Assembly: GCF_032051675.1 (NCBI RefSeq)
Contig: NZ_CP116968.1
Coordinates: 124,001-188,000, forward strand
Reading direction: 5' to 3'
DNA from: Candidatus Nitrospira neomarina
Lineage (GTDB): Bacteria > Nitrospirota > Nitrospiria > Nitrospirales > UBA8639
DNA length: 64,000 nucleotides
Shown: piece by piece, positions 1-8,433 of the stretch
Layout: each line of letters opens with the position of its first letter
Numbering within the stretch: position 1 is the stretch's first letter
The notes under the pieces: model-generated
Seen by the model: only the letters and a program-made list of their open reading frames with translations
The model's database searches: none
What the model was told of the DNA's origin: nothing
Position numbers and translations under genes: made by a program

Positions 1-228
1 TTCACGGCCACGGTTACGACCCTCTTCCTCTGGTTCGGCGGACTGGATGTGATCAAGCACTATGTCCTGAGGGCCGTCCTGAGCGCGAGCGGGCAGACAC
101 CATGGAATCTTGCGCGCTTTCTCGAGCAAGCCCGCGGCCTCAACTTGATGCAAAGGGTTGGCAGCGCCTACATCTTCGTGCACCGGCGATTGCTCGAGCA
201 CCTGGCGGCCTCCGGGCAAGCCAGGTAA
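1..228 (+). CDS. C-terminal end of a NACHT-type STAND NTPase (5' end outside window)
   Basis: Frame 1 is open from base 1 to the TAA at 226-228, giving 75 residues. The peptide has a hydrophobic stretch (TLFLWFGGLDVIKHYVL), then a segment reading PWNLARFLEQA and GSAYIFVHRRLLEHLA. From memory, this order (a last membrane helix, then RFLxxA, then a Y-x-F-x-H-R-xLLE motif) is the usual tail of bacterial NACHT proteins with C-terminal membrane segments. NACHT proteins are signal-transducing NTPases used in anti-phage and other conflict systems. The NTPase core lies to the left of the window, so the assignment rests on the tail only. It is co-directional with the TIR and nSTAND1 genes downstream. 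Confidence 0.55.
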   Translation, partial: FTATVTTLFLWFGGLDVIKHYVLRAVLSASGQTPWNLARFLEQARGLNLMQRVGSAYIFVHRRLLEHLAASGQAR

Positions 229-690
229 CGGCGCGAGAGAGAGGGACGAGGCAGCTGTAGTAGACTGGAGAGCCAAGCTTGAGTCGATTCCCGAATGTTC
301 TGGGGCATGTTGTTAGCCTTCGACGAAATGTGGATCGCTGAAGGGAGCATGGTGTAACCCAATCGCCCCAGAGAGACCCCGCGATGCCAACCAGATATGC
401 GCCGTGCTCAGCAAGCCGGGACCCGTTCTCGGCGCACCGTTCTCCCGTCTTCCGGGTGATTGCCAACCCCAATGGCGAAACCGAGCACCTCAGTAAATCA
501 CACCCCCGCGAGCTGAGTCACTGCCACTCAGGTTTTTTGAACCCAAAAATCAGCATTTGCCTGATTGTCAGCCCTCGGCCAAGGCGCTAGCCTGATCCGC
601 GTCCTATTGATCAATTCCAGCAGTAGCCTCCGAGATGATCCCCAGGATTGGTTTCCTGGCGGCGATAACCCTTTCTGGCAGAAAGGCCGT
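229..690. other. intergenic region, nothing convincing
   Basis: About 460 bases between the NACHT-like tail and the TIR gene. Short open frames exist on both strands (for example plus 384-590), but they have no ribosome binding site or recognisable domain. An upstream extension of the TIR gene frame (565-690) is open but does not look like part of the TIR fold. Confidence 0.5.
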
Positions 691-2205
691 ATGCCGACGT
701 TTAACAAAGACCTCTTCATCAGCTATGCGCACATCGACAACCAGCCACTGACACCCGGGGATAAGGGCTGGATCACGCGGTTCCATGCGTCGCTGGAGGC
801 TCTCCTGAGCATGAAACTCGGCCAGACTGCCAGGATCTGGAGAGACGACCATCTGCAAACCAACGATGTGTTTGCCGATGAGATCGTCGATCAATTCGCA
901 CAGACCGCTGTGCTCGTTTCTGTGCTGACGCCCCGCTATCTCAATTCGGAATGGTGCACCAGGGAGGTCGCTGAATTCTGCAAAAGGGCGGAACAGCGTG
1001 GCGGAGTTACGGTCGAGAACAAATCGAGGATTTTCAAGGTGCTGAAGACGCCGGTCGACACGCAGGAGTCGTTGCCGTCTGCGATGAAAGGTGCCCTCGG
1101 GATTGAGTTCTACACCACTAAAGACGAGGTACCGTTGGAACTGGACGCGGCCTTCGGTGAGGAGTACGCACAGGCTTATAACCTGAAGGTCAACAAGTTG
1201 GCCTATGAGGTCGCACAACTGCTGAAGAAATTGGCGACCGACACTGGCGACAACGCTCAAGATGCACAGGTCTCGGCCAAGGCGACCGTGTATTTAGCCG
1301 AATGCAGTTATGACCGCAAGGAAATCAGGGAAATCCTGGAAGGCGATTTACAATGCCATGGTTATACGGTCCTGCCGGACCGGCAATTGCCGCGGGATGA
1401 GGCCGATTATATCGCAGCCGTGCAAAGTTTGCTGGAGCGCTGCACGCTTTCCATCCATCTCATCGGCGATAACTATGGTGCCGTGCCCGATGGTCCCCGC
1501 CAGAAGTCGGTGGGTGTACTGCAAAATGAGTTCGCTGTTGAGCGCAGCAAGAGCGATGCTTTGCAGCGCGTGATCTGGCTGCCCGAAGGAACAACCTCAG
1601 AGCAGGCGCAACAACAGGCATTTATCAAGGCGCTGCATGACGACGCCGATGTCCAGTTCGGGGCGGACCTGATTATCGGGGACGTCGAGACCCTGAAAAC
1701 CTCGATTCACGCCACCTTGAAAAAACTCGAAAAGCCTGAACCTAAACAACTTGAGGCGCAGACCGCCAGCGGGGACGGCACCAAGCTGATCTACCTGATC
1801 TGTAGCGAAAAGGATCGCAAGGCTACAGTGCCCGTGCGCAAATTTCTCCGGGAGCAGGGTTTCGAAGTCGCCACCCCGGTTTTCCAGGGCGACGCGAGCG
1901 TGGTGCGCGAAGCCAACCGGCAGTCCATGAGCCACTGTGACGCCGTCATGCTCTTTTACGGTACCGGCGACGAGGGATGGAAGCACACTCAAGACAATGA
2001 GTTAAAAAAAATGCCGGGCTACCGCGACGAAAAACCCTTGCTGGCCAGCTACACCTACCTGGCCGAGCCGAAGACGGCGGATAAAGAAGACCTCATCGAG
2101 ATGGAAGATATGAAAAAGCCCACCATTGATGGCCTCGAGGGCTTCTCGCCGGTGGCGATGGCCGAATTCATGCAGGTCATGAACGCAGCCGGCAAAACCT
2201 CATGA
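691..2205 (+). CDS. Protein with three TIR-like domains (TIR effector)
   Basis: 504 residues. The N-terminal domain (about 6-150) is a TIR domain: it opens with LFISYAHID and has the conserved NSEWCTRE block, where Glu92 sits at the position of the catalytic glutamate of NAD-cleaving TIRs. A second TIR-like alpha/beta domain (about 197-335, starting TVYLAEC) and a third (about 364-495, starting LIYLICSEKDR) follow, both more divergent. The frame is open from 565, but ATG 691 is preferred because GAAAGG precedes it by four bases and the fold begins right after it. The stop overlaps the ATG of the nSTAND1 gene (CATGA), so the two are probably translationally coupled. The family role is NAD(+) hydrolysis or nucleotide signalling in immunity; activity here is inferred. 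Confidence 0.8.
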   Translation: MPTFNKDLFISYAHIDNQPLTPGDKGWITRFHASLEALLSMKLGQTARIWRDDHLQTNDVFADEIVDQFAQTAVLVSVLTPRYLNSEWCTREVAEFCKRAEQRGGVTVENKSRIFKVLKTPVDTQESLPSAMKGALGIEFYTTKDEVPLELDAAFGEEYAQAYNLKVNKLAYEVAQLLKKLATDTGDNAQDAQVSAKATVYLAECSYDRKEIREILEGDLQCHGYTVLPDRQLPRDEADYIAAVQSLLERCTLSIHLIGDNYGAVPDGPRQKSVGVLQNEFAVERSKSDALQRVIWLPEGTTSEQAQQQAFIKALHDDADVQFGADLIIGDVETLKTSIHATLKKLEKPEPKQLEAQTASGDGTKLIYLICSEKDRKATVPVRKFLREQGFEVATPVFQGDASVVREANRQSMSHCDAVMLFYGTGDEGWKHTQDNELKKMPGYRDEKPLLASYTYLAEPKTADKEDLIEMEDMKKPTIDGLEGFSPVAMAEFMQVMNAAGKTS

Positions 2206-4007
2206 GCGCCTCGACGACTACTCTGCATACCAATCCCTTCCCGGGCCTGCGGCCGTTCCACGAAGACGAGGTCCACCTGTTCTTCGGCCGGGAAAGCCAA
2301 GTCGACGCCATGGTCGACAAGCTGGCAGCTACCCGTTTTCTCGCCGTGGTCGGCACCTCTGGCAGCGGCAAATCCTCGCTCGTCAACTGCGGGCTGCGCC
2401 CGGCCCTGCACGGGGGCTTGATGGCCCGCGCCGGCACGGCCTGGCGCATGGCACAGTTCCGGCCCGGCAGTGACCCGCTGCGTGAGATGTCCCGCGCGCT
2501 GGCCAAGGACGGCGTCTTGTTTCGCGACTATCAGGCCGGCGGCTTATCGCTGGCCGACATCGTCGACACCACCTTGCGCATGAGCAAGCTGGGGCTGATA
2601 GACATTGTCGAGCAGGCGCGGTTGGGAGAGGGCGTCAACCTCCTGGTGGTGGTGGACCAGTTTGAAGAGCTCTTTCGTTACCGGCAACTGGGGGCTGGCG
2701 GCGATGAGAAGGACTCTGACATCAGCGAACAAGCCACCGCGTTTGTGAACCTGCTGCTGGAGGCAGGGAATCAAACACAGCACCCGATCTACGTCGTCCT
2801 GACCATGCGTTCGGACTTTTTGGGCGACTGCGCGCAGTTTCCCGGCCTGGCCGAGGCCATCAACGCCGGGCAATATCTGGTGCCGCGCATGACCCGGGAC
2901 GAACGCCGTGCAGCGATCAGCGGGCCGGTCGGCGTGGGCGGGGCAAAGATCTCGCCGGTGTTGCTGACGCGCCTGGTCAACGACGTTGGCGACAACCCCG
3001 ATCAGCTCTCGATCCTGCAGCACGCCCTAAACCGAACTTGGGCCCACCGGGAAAACGGGGGCAGTGGCGACGGGCCGCTAGATCTGACGCATTATGAAGC
3101 CATCGGCAGCATGGCCCATGCGTTGGATCAGCATGCGGAAAAGGCCTATGCCGAACTGGGCACCGAACGACAGCAGCAAATCTGCGAAAAACTCTTCAAA
3201 GCGCTGACCGATACAGCGACGGACCCGCGAGGAGTCCGGCGTCCGACGACCCTGGCCACTCTATGCGCCCTGGCCGAGGCGACGGAAGCGGAGGTCACAG
3301 CGGTGATCGACGTGTATCGCAAGCCGAGCCGGTCCTTCCTGATGCCGCCGGCCGGGGACGCGCTTGAGGCGCATACGGTGATCGACATCTCGCACGAGAG
3401 CTTGATGCGGGTGTGGCAGCGGCTCATTAGGTGGGCGGATGAGGAAGCCCAATCGGCCGCCACTTATCGCCGCTTGGAAGATACCGCCAAGCGATGGCAG
3501 GTCAACGATGAAGCTTACTTGCAGTCTCCGGGACTGGACTACGTTCTCAAGTGGCGCGACGACGAACAGCCGACAGCCACCTGGACCCGGCGATACGGCA
3601 CGGATTTCGAATTGTCCATGCGGTATCTCGAAAAAAGCTGTGATGAGAAAAAAAGATTGGATGCCGAGGCGGAAGCCCAGCGCAACGAATTGATTGGCGA
3701 GCGAGCGCGGGCGGATGCACAAGCGCAGACGGTCGCGCGTTTTCGAAAGTTATTTGCCGTGATCAGAGTTTTAGCGTTGCTCTTTGCTTCTGTCGCGGTG
3801 GGCGCGATCATCTTGGCTCTTTATTTGCGTGATGCGACGGAAAAAACGGTTAAGGCACAGACCCGTGTGGAAGCAAACGCCCTTCTACTCGAAGATGCGA
3901 AGCAGCAAACGGCGGAGGCGGAGACCCGCGCGGAAGCAAAAGCCCTCCTACTTGAAGATGCGAAGCAGCAAATAGCAGATACCCGTGTAGAGCTGGAAAA
4001 AAGCTGA
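2202..4007 (+). CDS. nSTAND1-type NTPase with C-terminal membrane segment
   Basis: 601 residues. It starts with NPFPGLRPF and FFGRE, the hallmark entry to nSTAND1 domains. Walker A GTSGSGKSS lies at 51-59 and Walker B LLVVVDQFEE at 147-156. A helical region follows to about 500, then one hydrophobic segment (about 517-540) and a short coiled coil made of a 21-residue tandem repeat. STAND NTPases act as ligand-triggered switches that release effectors. Here the effector is probably the coupled TIR protein, since no catalytic domain or WD40 sensor is fused. The tail stops abruptly at a TGA (4005-4007), and the same frame stays open for 56 more codons, so the protein may be truncated. Confidence 0.85.
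   Translation: MSASTTTLHTNPFPGLRPFHEDEVHLFFGRESQVDAMVDKLAATRFLAVVGTSGSGKSSLVNCGLRPALHGGLMARAGTAWRMAQFRPGSDPLREMSRALAKDGVLFRDYQAGGLSLADIVDTTLRMSKLGLIDIVEQARLGEGVNLLVVVDQFEELFRYRQLGAGGDEKDSDISEQATAFVNLLLEAGNQTQHPIYVVLTMRSDFLGDCAQFPGLAEAINAGQYLVPRMTRDERRAAISGPVGVGGAKISPVLLTRLVNDVGDNPDQLSILQHALNRTWAHRENGGSGDGPLDLTHYEAIGSMAHALDQHAEKAYAELGTERQQQICEKLFKALTDTATDPRGVRRPTTLATLCALAEATEAEVTAVIDVYRKPSRSFLMPPAGDALEAHTVIDISHESLMRVWQRLIRWADEEAQSAATYRRLEDTAKRWQVNDEAYLQSPGLDYVLKWRDDEQPTATWTRRYGTDFELSMRYLEKSCDEKKRLDAEAEAQRNELIGERARADAQAQTVARFRKLFAVIRVLALLFASVAVGAIILALYLRDATEKTVKAQTRVEANALLLEDAKQQTAEAETRAEAKALLLEDAKQQIADTRVELEKS
3861..3972 (+). repeat. 63-bp tandem repeat encoding a 21-residue coiled-coil unit
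   Basis: Two nearly identical copies start at 3861 and 3924, 63 bp apart. Each encodes TR(V/A)EA(N/K)ALLLEDAKQQ. A third, partial copy begins near 3981 (DTRVELEK) just before the stop codon of the nSTAND1 gene. Such repeats can vary in copy number by slippage. Confidence 0.8.
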
Positions 4008-4178
4008 GCATCAGCAGCGCAGGCCGAAAAAAGCTTTAGAAAAAGCTATGAACAATACGAAAATGGAAGACAACTAGAATCACAATCGCGACATCAGTTG
4101 CGGCTTTTCGATCAAAGCAAAAGGCAATTGGTTTTTCGTCCACATTGTAACGGGAGATGGTTACATGAAAATTCTTAG
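4008..4178 (+). pseudogene. open frame continuing the nSTAND1 gene after its TGA
   Basis: After the TGA at 4005-4007 the same frame stays open to the TAG at 4176-4178. The first 35 or so codons read like more of the charged coiled coil (QAEKSFRKSYEQYENGRQ). The end runs into the start of the exported-protein gene at 4165. Either the gene was shortened by a nonsense change, or the stop is read through. There is no independent start signal. Confidence 0.4.
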
Positions 4179-4704
4179 CGCTTTCACCATGATATTAGTT
4201 CTGACCATTCCTGGAATCATGCACGCGCAACAGAAAGATAAGACGCCCGTGTCCTTTCAGTTGATGGACTTCGAGGGGAATAAAACAACCCTGAAGGAAC
4301 TGCTCGAGATCAAGGATTTTTCAAAACCGGGCGTTTTGGTTTTGATGACCGAGGAGCCTGATGACCAAGTGTTATCTCTTGTCAGGACGCTTGCTCGCGT
4401 TGTCAACAAGAACAAAGAGGAAAAAGGAACGCGTGGTGCGGCCATTTTTCTTTGGAAGGACGAGAAAGCGATCGCAGTTGTAAAAAAGAAGCTGACAGGC
4501 GTTAAAGGTATTCTGAAGAGCGGCAATGCTGGCGAAGTCCCTGATATTTACAAAATCTCGGATGCTGATCCGGTGAATGTGGTGAAGGTGGTGGGGTGGA
4601 AGAATTCGGAAGTTAAATTTGACGAAGAGAAGACGGCTACAGAACTCAGTAGCGAGGATACCTTAACAGACATTCTTGTACTGTTTCTTGATCTACTTAA
4701 ATGA
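4165..4704 (+). CDS. Exported small protein, possibly thioredoxin-fold, without catalytic Cys
   Basis: 179 residues with a clear signal peptide (MKILSAFTMILVLTIPGIMHA, likely cut before QQKDK), so it acts outside the cytoplasm. The mature part starts VSFQLMDFEGNKTTLKEL, which resembles the first strand-loop of redoxin/thioredoxin-like proteins, but no CxxC is present. I do not recognise the family. The start has GGGAG eight bases upstream. The gene is clearly AT-richer than the flanking conflict genes, which suggests a separate origin. Confidence 0.6.
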   Translation: MKILSAFTMILVLTIPGIMHAQQKDKTPVSFQLMDFEGNKTTLKELLEIKDFSKPGVLVLMTEEPDDQVLSLVRTLARVVNKNKEEKGTRGAAIFLWKDEKAIAVVKKKLTGVKGILKSGNAGEVPDIYKISDADPVNVVKVVGWKNSEVKFDEEKTATELSSEDTLTDILVLFLDLLK

Positions 4705-4931
4705 TTGACGTCTGGCTGCCGTGGTGGCCGCTACAGCTAACACTTGTCCTGGCAAAGAAAAGGGGACTTCAAGCTGCTACGGTGATCCACAGGGTGGCTC
4801 TCACGTTTGGTGCGTTTTTTCATAGCTTAAGGCAGAACCGAGTTCAGCCCAGGCGTGTAGGCTGGGAAGTACTCTAAATGGAACCGCAAACGACTCGCGC
4901 CCAGCGCGCATAAAAAAGAAAGGTGGAAGAA
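4705..4931. other. intergenic region
   Basis: About 225 bases. A ribosome binding site (AGGTGG at 4921-4926) lies at the end, serving the patatin gene. No gene or clear terminator is seen. Confidence 0.5.
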
Positions 4932-6068
4932 ATGAAGAAAAAAGATCTGAAGGCGCATTTGTTCGGACCTGGACCGAAGCGGATTCTCGCCCTCGATGGC
5001 GGAGGCATCCGGGGCATTCTGACCCTGCAGCTCCTCAAGGAGATCGAGGCACTCGTCCGCAAGCGCACGGGTGACGACTCGGCGGTGCTCGCCGACTACT
5101 TCGATCTAATCGGCGGAACCTCGACCGGTGCCATCATCGCCGCCGCTCTCGCCCTCGGCTGGAAAGTCGAGCGCCTCGAGAAGCTCTATCGCGAGCTCGG
5201 GAACTCGATCTTCGAGTCGAGCTTCTTTCGCAAGGGTTTGATGCGGCCCAAGTTCTCGGCCAAGCCGGTGAAGGAGGCCCTGGAGCGCGAGTACGGCGAT
5301 ATCCGGCTCGGCGGACCCGAGCTTAAGACGGGTCTTGCCGTGGTGGCCAAGCGTCTCGACACCGGAAGCCCCTGGGTGATGCACAACAACCCCAAGGGGC
5401 GCTTTTTCAATCCAATGCCTGGCAGCAACTCTACGCCGAACAAAGACTACCTGCTGCGCGACGTGGTGCGGTCGAGCACGGCGGCGCCCACCTACTTCGA
5501 GCCCGAGAAGATTCGGGTGGCCGACGACGTGGAAGGCGCCTTTGTCGACGGCGGGGTCAGTCCGCACAACAACCCCGCGCTACAGCTCCTGATGCTCGCC
5601 ACGCTCAAGGGCCATGGGCTGTGCTGGCCCACCGGCGCCGACCAGCTCCTGCTCGTCTCGCTCGGAACGGGCTCGAAGACGCTCGCGCTCGATCCAAAGG
5701 TGGTCATGGACATGAAGGCGGCGGAACTCGGTGTACGCGGGCTCGCCTCGCTGATGGAAGACGCCTGCGCGCTCAACGAGCTGTTGTTGCAATGGATGTC
5801 GTCGAGCCAGACCGCGCGAGAGATCGACGGCGAGATCGGGGATCTGAGCGGCGATATTCTCGGCGGAGGCCAGCCGCTGCTGACCTACCTGCGCTACGAC
5901 GTTCGATTCGACGATGAATGGCTCAAGGACAAGCTGAACCCCGAGCAGCTCATGACGATCGCAGACATGGACCGCCCCGAGAACATGGACAAGCTGGTGG
6001 AGATCGGCGAGGCCGCCGCGGATCGAATCAAGGACGAGCACTTCGGGCGAGGCTTCGACCTCGCATAG
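4932..6068 (+). CDS. Patatin-like phospholipase
   Basis: 378 residues. It has the patatin signatures in order: the oxyanion-hole motif GGGIRG at 23-28, the nucleophile elbow GTSTG at 62-66 with Ser64, and the DGG motif at 206-208 supplying the catalytic Asp. Patatins hydrolyse acyl esters of membrane phospholipids. As toxic effectors in bacterial conflict systems they degrade the host's own membrane. There is no signal peptide, so it is probably cytoplasmic and acts on the inner membrane. ATG 4932 is chosen because AGGTGG precedes it; GTG 4923 is also in frame. The neighbours (TIR, STAND, SLATT genes) support an effector role, but a housekeeping lipase cannot be excluded. It is very GC-rich. 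Confidence 0.85.
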   Translation: MKKKDLKAHLFGPGPKRILALDGGGIRGILTLQLLKEIEALVRKRTGDDSAVLADYFDLIGGTSTGAIIAAALALGWKVERLEKLYRELGNSIFESSFFRKGLMRPKFSAKPVKEALEREYGDIRLGGPELKTGLAVVAKRLDTGSPWVMHNNPKGRFFNPMPGSNSTPNKDYLLRDVVRSSTAAPTYFEPEKIRVADDVEGAFVDGGVSPHNNPALQLLMLATLKGHGLCWPTGADQLLLVSLGTGSKTLALDPKVVMDMKAAELGVRGLASLMEDACALNELLLQWMSSSQTAREIDGEIGDLSGDILGGGQPLLTYLRYDVRFDDEWLKDKLNPEQLMTIADMDRPENMDKLVEIGEAAADRIKDEHFGRGFDLA

Positions 6069-6114
6069 CTCGCGGTCGCCTCACTAAGAGATGTCGTTTC
6101 ATCAGGAAATCGTT

Positions 6115-7758
6115 ATGACGAAAATCTCAAGAACGTCGACAGCGCCCAAGTTGCCCGCACAAGCCGGCAAGGGCGGGGAACGGCAGCTCACCTGCTTCGT
6201 CGTCACCGGCTTCGGCAACAAGACCGACTACTCGACGGGGCGCGTCCTGAGCCTCGACAAGACCTACGAGCAGCTCATCCATCCGGCTTGCGACGCGGTC
6301 AATGTGAACTGTTTTCGGGCGATCGACGCCAACCTCACGGGCAGCATCGATTCGATCATGTACCGCTGGATCTACGAGGCGGATATCGTCATCGCCGATC
6401 TCTCGACCTTGAACGCCAATGTGTTCTACGAACTCGGGGTGCGGCATGCTCAGCGGCCGAATACCACGATCATCATCGCCGAATCGGTGCTGATGCAGAG
6501 AATTCCCTTCGATCTGAGTTCGTTCGTCATCCACCAATATGAACACGGTGGTGAGGAGATCAGCCCTAAAGAACAGGAGCGGTTCGTCAACCATCTGTCC
6601 GACGTCCTGAAAAAGATCATCGCGGTCGAGCAACGCAGGCGGGAGGCGGCGCCGCAAGCCAGGCGTGAGTCCGACAGTCCGGTTTTCAAGTTCCTCATCG
6701 GCATGACGCCACCGGCCTACGACGCAGAGTCCTACGTGGAGCCGCCCGCCTTCATACCTCCGGCGCAGCGCGAAAAGAAAAAGGTCAAAGAAGGGGAGTC
6801 CCTGGCCAGTGTCATCGATGCGGCAGAAGCGGCCAAGAAGAAGAACAACTTCCCGGAGGCGGTCCGCCTGTTCGGGAGGGCCATTGCGATGCAGACCGAG
6901 GGTCAGCCTGACAAGAAACCGGATGTGTTCCTCGCGCAGCGGCTGGCGCTGGTGACCTACAAGGCAGGCGAGAATCGGGATGCGGATGGCCATATTGACA
7001 AGAACACGGCCATCGCGGCGTTGAACGAAGCCGAAGACATTCTGGCGAAATATTGCGCGCCGAAGATCTCTACGGATCCGGAGACGTTGGGACTGTCGGG
7101 GGCGATTAGCAAACGTCTCTTCGAGGTGACTGGCGATCTGGAGTACCTGGATCGGTCGATTTGTTTTTACGAGCGCGGCTTTTACGTGAAGCAGGATTAC
7201 TATAACGGCATCAACGTGGCCTACATGTATACCCAACGGGCGAATCTGCTGTCAGACAGGTTCGACGCGATTGTCAGCTACGGCCACGCCAACATGATCC
7301 GTCAACACGTGGTCGAGATCTGTCAGGCGCTGATCGAAGACGAGAAGGCCTTCGCGAGCCGCGGCGATAAGCAGTGGGTCTACACGACCCTCGCCGAAGC
7401 CTATCAGGGATTAGGTCGGACTGCGGACGAGCAACGACTCGAGCCCAAGATCGACCGCGAGGCGAGCAAATTCGCCAAAGCCACCTATCAGGAACAACAA
7501 GCCAAGCTCTCGGCGGCGATGGACGAGTTCGAGCGCCGGGTGCGTCCCGCCGAGCTCAACACAAAATCTGCCACAGGCGGCGCGCAGCCGATGACCCAGG
7601 CCGTCCAGGCGGAGCCGTCCGGAGGGCAAGTTACGACGAGGCAGCAATTCCGCCCTCCCGTCTCGTCAGCCCGCAACCCCATCATGGTCGATGCCGACAT
7701 CGTGCGAGGAAAACCGATCAAGTCGATCGAGGTCAATTGCAAGATTGAATACCAGTAA
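6115..7758 (+). CDS. DRHyd (NDT-like) domain fused to TRAFs-binding/DUF4071 TPR region
   Basis: 547 residues. Residues about 12-165 form a nucleoside-deoxyribosyltransferase-like Rossmann domain: TCFVVTGFGNKTDYSTGR at the start and ADIVIADLS...NANVFYELGVRHA, where Glu106 of YELG is the likely catalytic residue. Residues about 240-450 are alpha-helical repeats of the TRAFs-binding (DUF4071) type (AAEAAKKKNNFPEAVRLFGRAI; YNGINVAYMYTQRANL). This is the arrangement at the N-terminus of animal ASK1-type MAP3 kinases, whose DRHyd and TRAF-binding parts are thought to derive from bacterial conflict proteins. The likely role is a nucleotide- or NAD-directed hydrolase with a sensing scaffold. ATG 6115 has AGGA seven bases upstream; 6091 is an in-frame alternative. 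Confidence 0.8.
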   Translation: MTKISRTSTAPKLPAQAGKGGERQLTCFVVTGFGNKTDYSTGRVLSLDKTYEQLIHPACDAVNVNCFRAIDANLTGSIDSIMYRWIYEADIVIADLSTLNANVFYELGVRHAQRPNTTIIIAESVLMQRIPFDLSSFVIHQYEHGGEEISPKEQERFVNHLSDVLKKIIAVEQRRREAAPQARRESDSPVFKFLIGMTPPAYDAESYVEPPAFIPPAQREKKKVKEGESLASVIDAAEAAKKKNNFPEAVRLFGRAIAMQTEGQPDKKPDVFLAQRLALVTYKAGENRDADGHIDKNTAIAALNEAEDILAKYCAPKISTDPETLGLSGAISKRLFEVTGDLEYLDRSICFYERGFYVKQDYYNGINVAYMYTQRANLLSDRFDAIVSYGHANMIRQHVVEICQALIEDEKAFASRGDKQWVYTTLAEAYQGLGRTADEQRLEPKIDREASKFAKATYQEQQAKLSAAMDEFERRVRPAELNTKSATGGAQPMTQAVQAEPSGGQVTTRQQFRPPVSSARNPIMVDADIVRGKPIKSIEVNCKIEYQ

Positions 7759-7781
7759 ACGGGGCGCGAAGGGAATTCGCT

Positions 7782-8252
7782 ATGGCCATGGCAGAAGCCG
7801 AATACCTCGAGCAGCGGCTCGACGATCAGATCAATTGGTATGGCAGGAAAAGCGCCGCCAACCAGACGGCATACAAGGGTCTTAGATTGATCGAGATCAT
7901 CGCGGCCGCCGCCATTCCGTTGCTTGCGGGGTATAGCCAAACATCAGGGTATGTCGGTATGACCATCGGAGTTCTCGGCCTGATCGTCGCCGTCCTCGCG
8001 GGCATCGTGAGCCTGTACCGCTTTCAGGAAAACTGGAACGAATATCGCGCGGTCGCCGAGTCGCTCAAACAGGAGAAGTTCTTATACCTCGCCCGGGCCG
8101 AGCCATACCGCGGCGATCAGCCCTTTGAATTGTTGGTGCAACGCGTCGAGACAATCCTCAAAAGTGAAACAACAGGTTGGGCACAGGCCATGCGGGCTGC
8201 CGGCGCAGCGGACAAAGCCGCACGTGAGCGCCAAACCAACCTGACAGAGTAA
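7782..8252 (+). CDS. SLATT (DUF4231) two-TM membrane protein
   Basis: 156 residues: an N-terminal helix (YLEQRLDDQINWYGRKSAANQ), two membrane helices at about 35-52 and 56-78, then a helical cytoplasmic tail with YRFQENWNEYRAVAESLKQEKFLYLARAEPY, the hallmark of DUF4231. SLATT proteins are predicted pore-forming effectors triggered by nucleotide-sensing partners. The gene starts 23 bases after the DRHyd/TRAFs-binding gene with AAGGGAA upstream, so the two probably form an operon. Confidence 0.85.
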   Translation: MAMAEAEYLEQRLDDQINWYGRKSAANQTAYKGLRLIEIIAAAAIPLLAGYSQTSGYVGMTIGVLGLIVAVLAGIVSLYRFQENWNEYRAVAESLKQEKFLYLARAEPYRGDQPFELLVQRVETILKSETTGWAQAMRAAGAADKAARERQTNLTE

Positions 8253-8433
8253 CCTGTGGGCGAACGCTGTCAGGCGACTAGGGTGAACGCCGTGTAAAGC
8301 CCGCGTTCGGGACCGTACCGGTTTTGAGTCGGATTTCATGGAAACCCCCGCCGCATTTTGAATAACTGTACCGCGGCGCGCGGGATGAGTTGGGAACCGC
8401 GGACGGCGAATCTACATTTTAAGGGGGAAGATC

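Noticed and set aside
384-590. Small plus-strand gene upstream of the TIR gene
   Set aside because: No ribosome binding site, no recognisable domain, and it overlaps the unused 5' extension of the TIR frame.
604-1260. Minus-strand open frame of 218 codons
   Set aside because: Antisense to the TIR gene and lacking a domain or ribosome binding site.
6127-7236. Long minus-strand open frame (369 codons)
   Set aside because: It lies wholly antisense to the DRHyd/TRAFs-binding gene, has no recognisable domain, and reflects the high GC and codon use of that gene.
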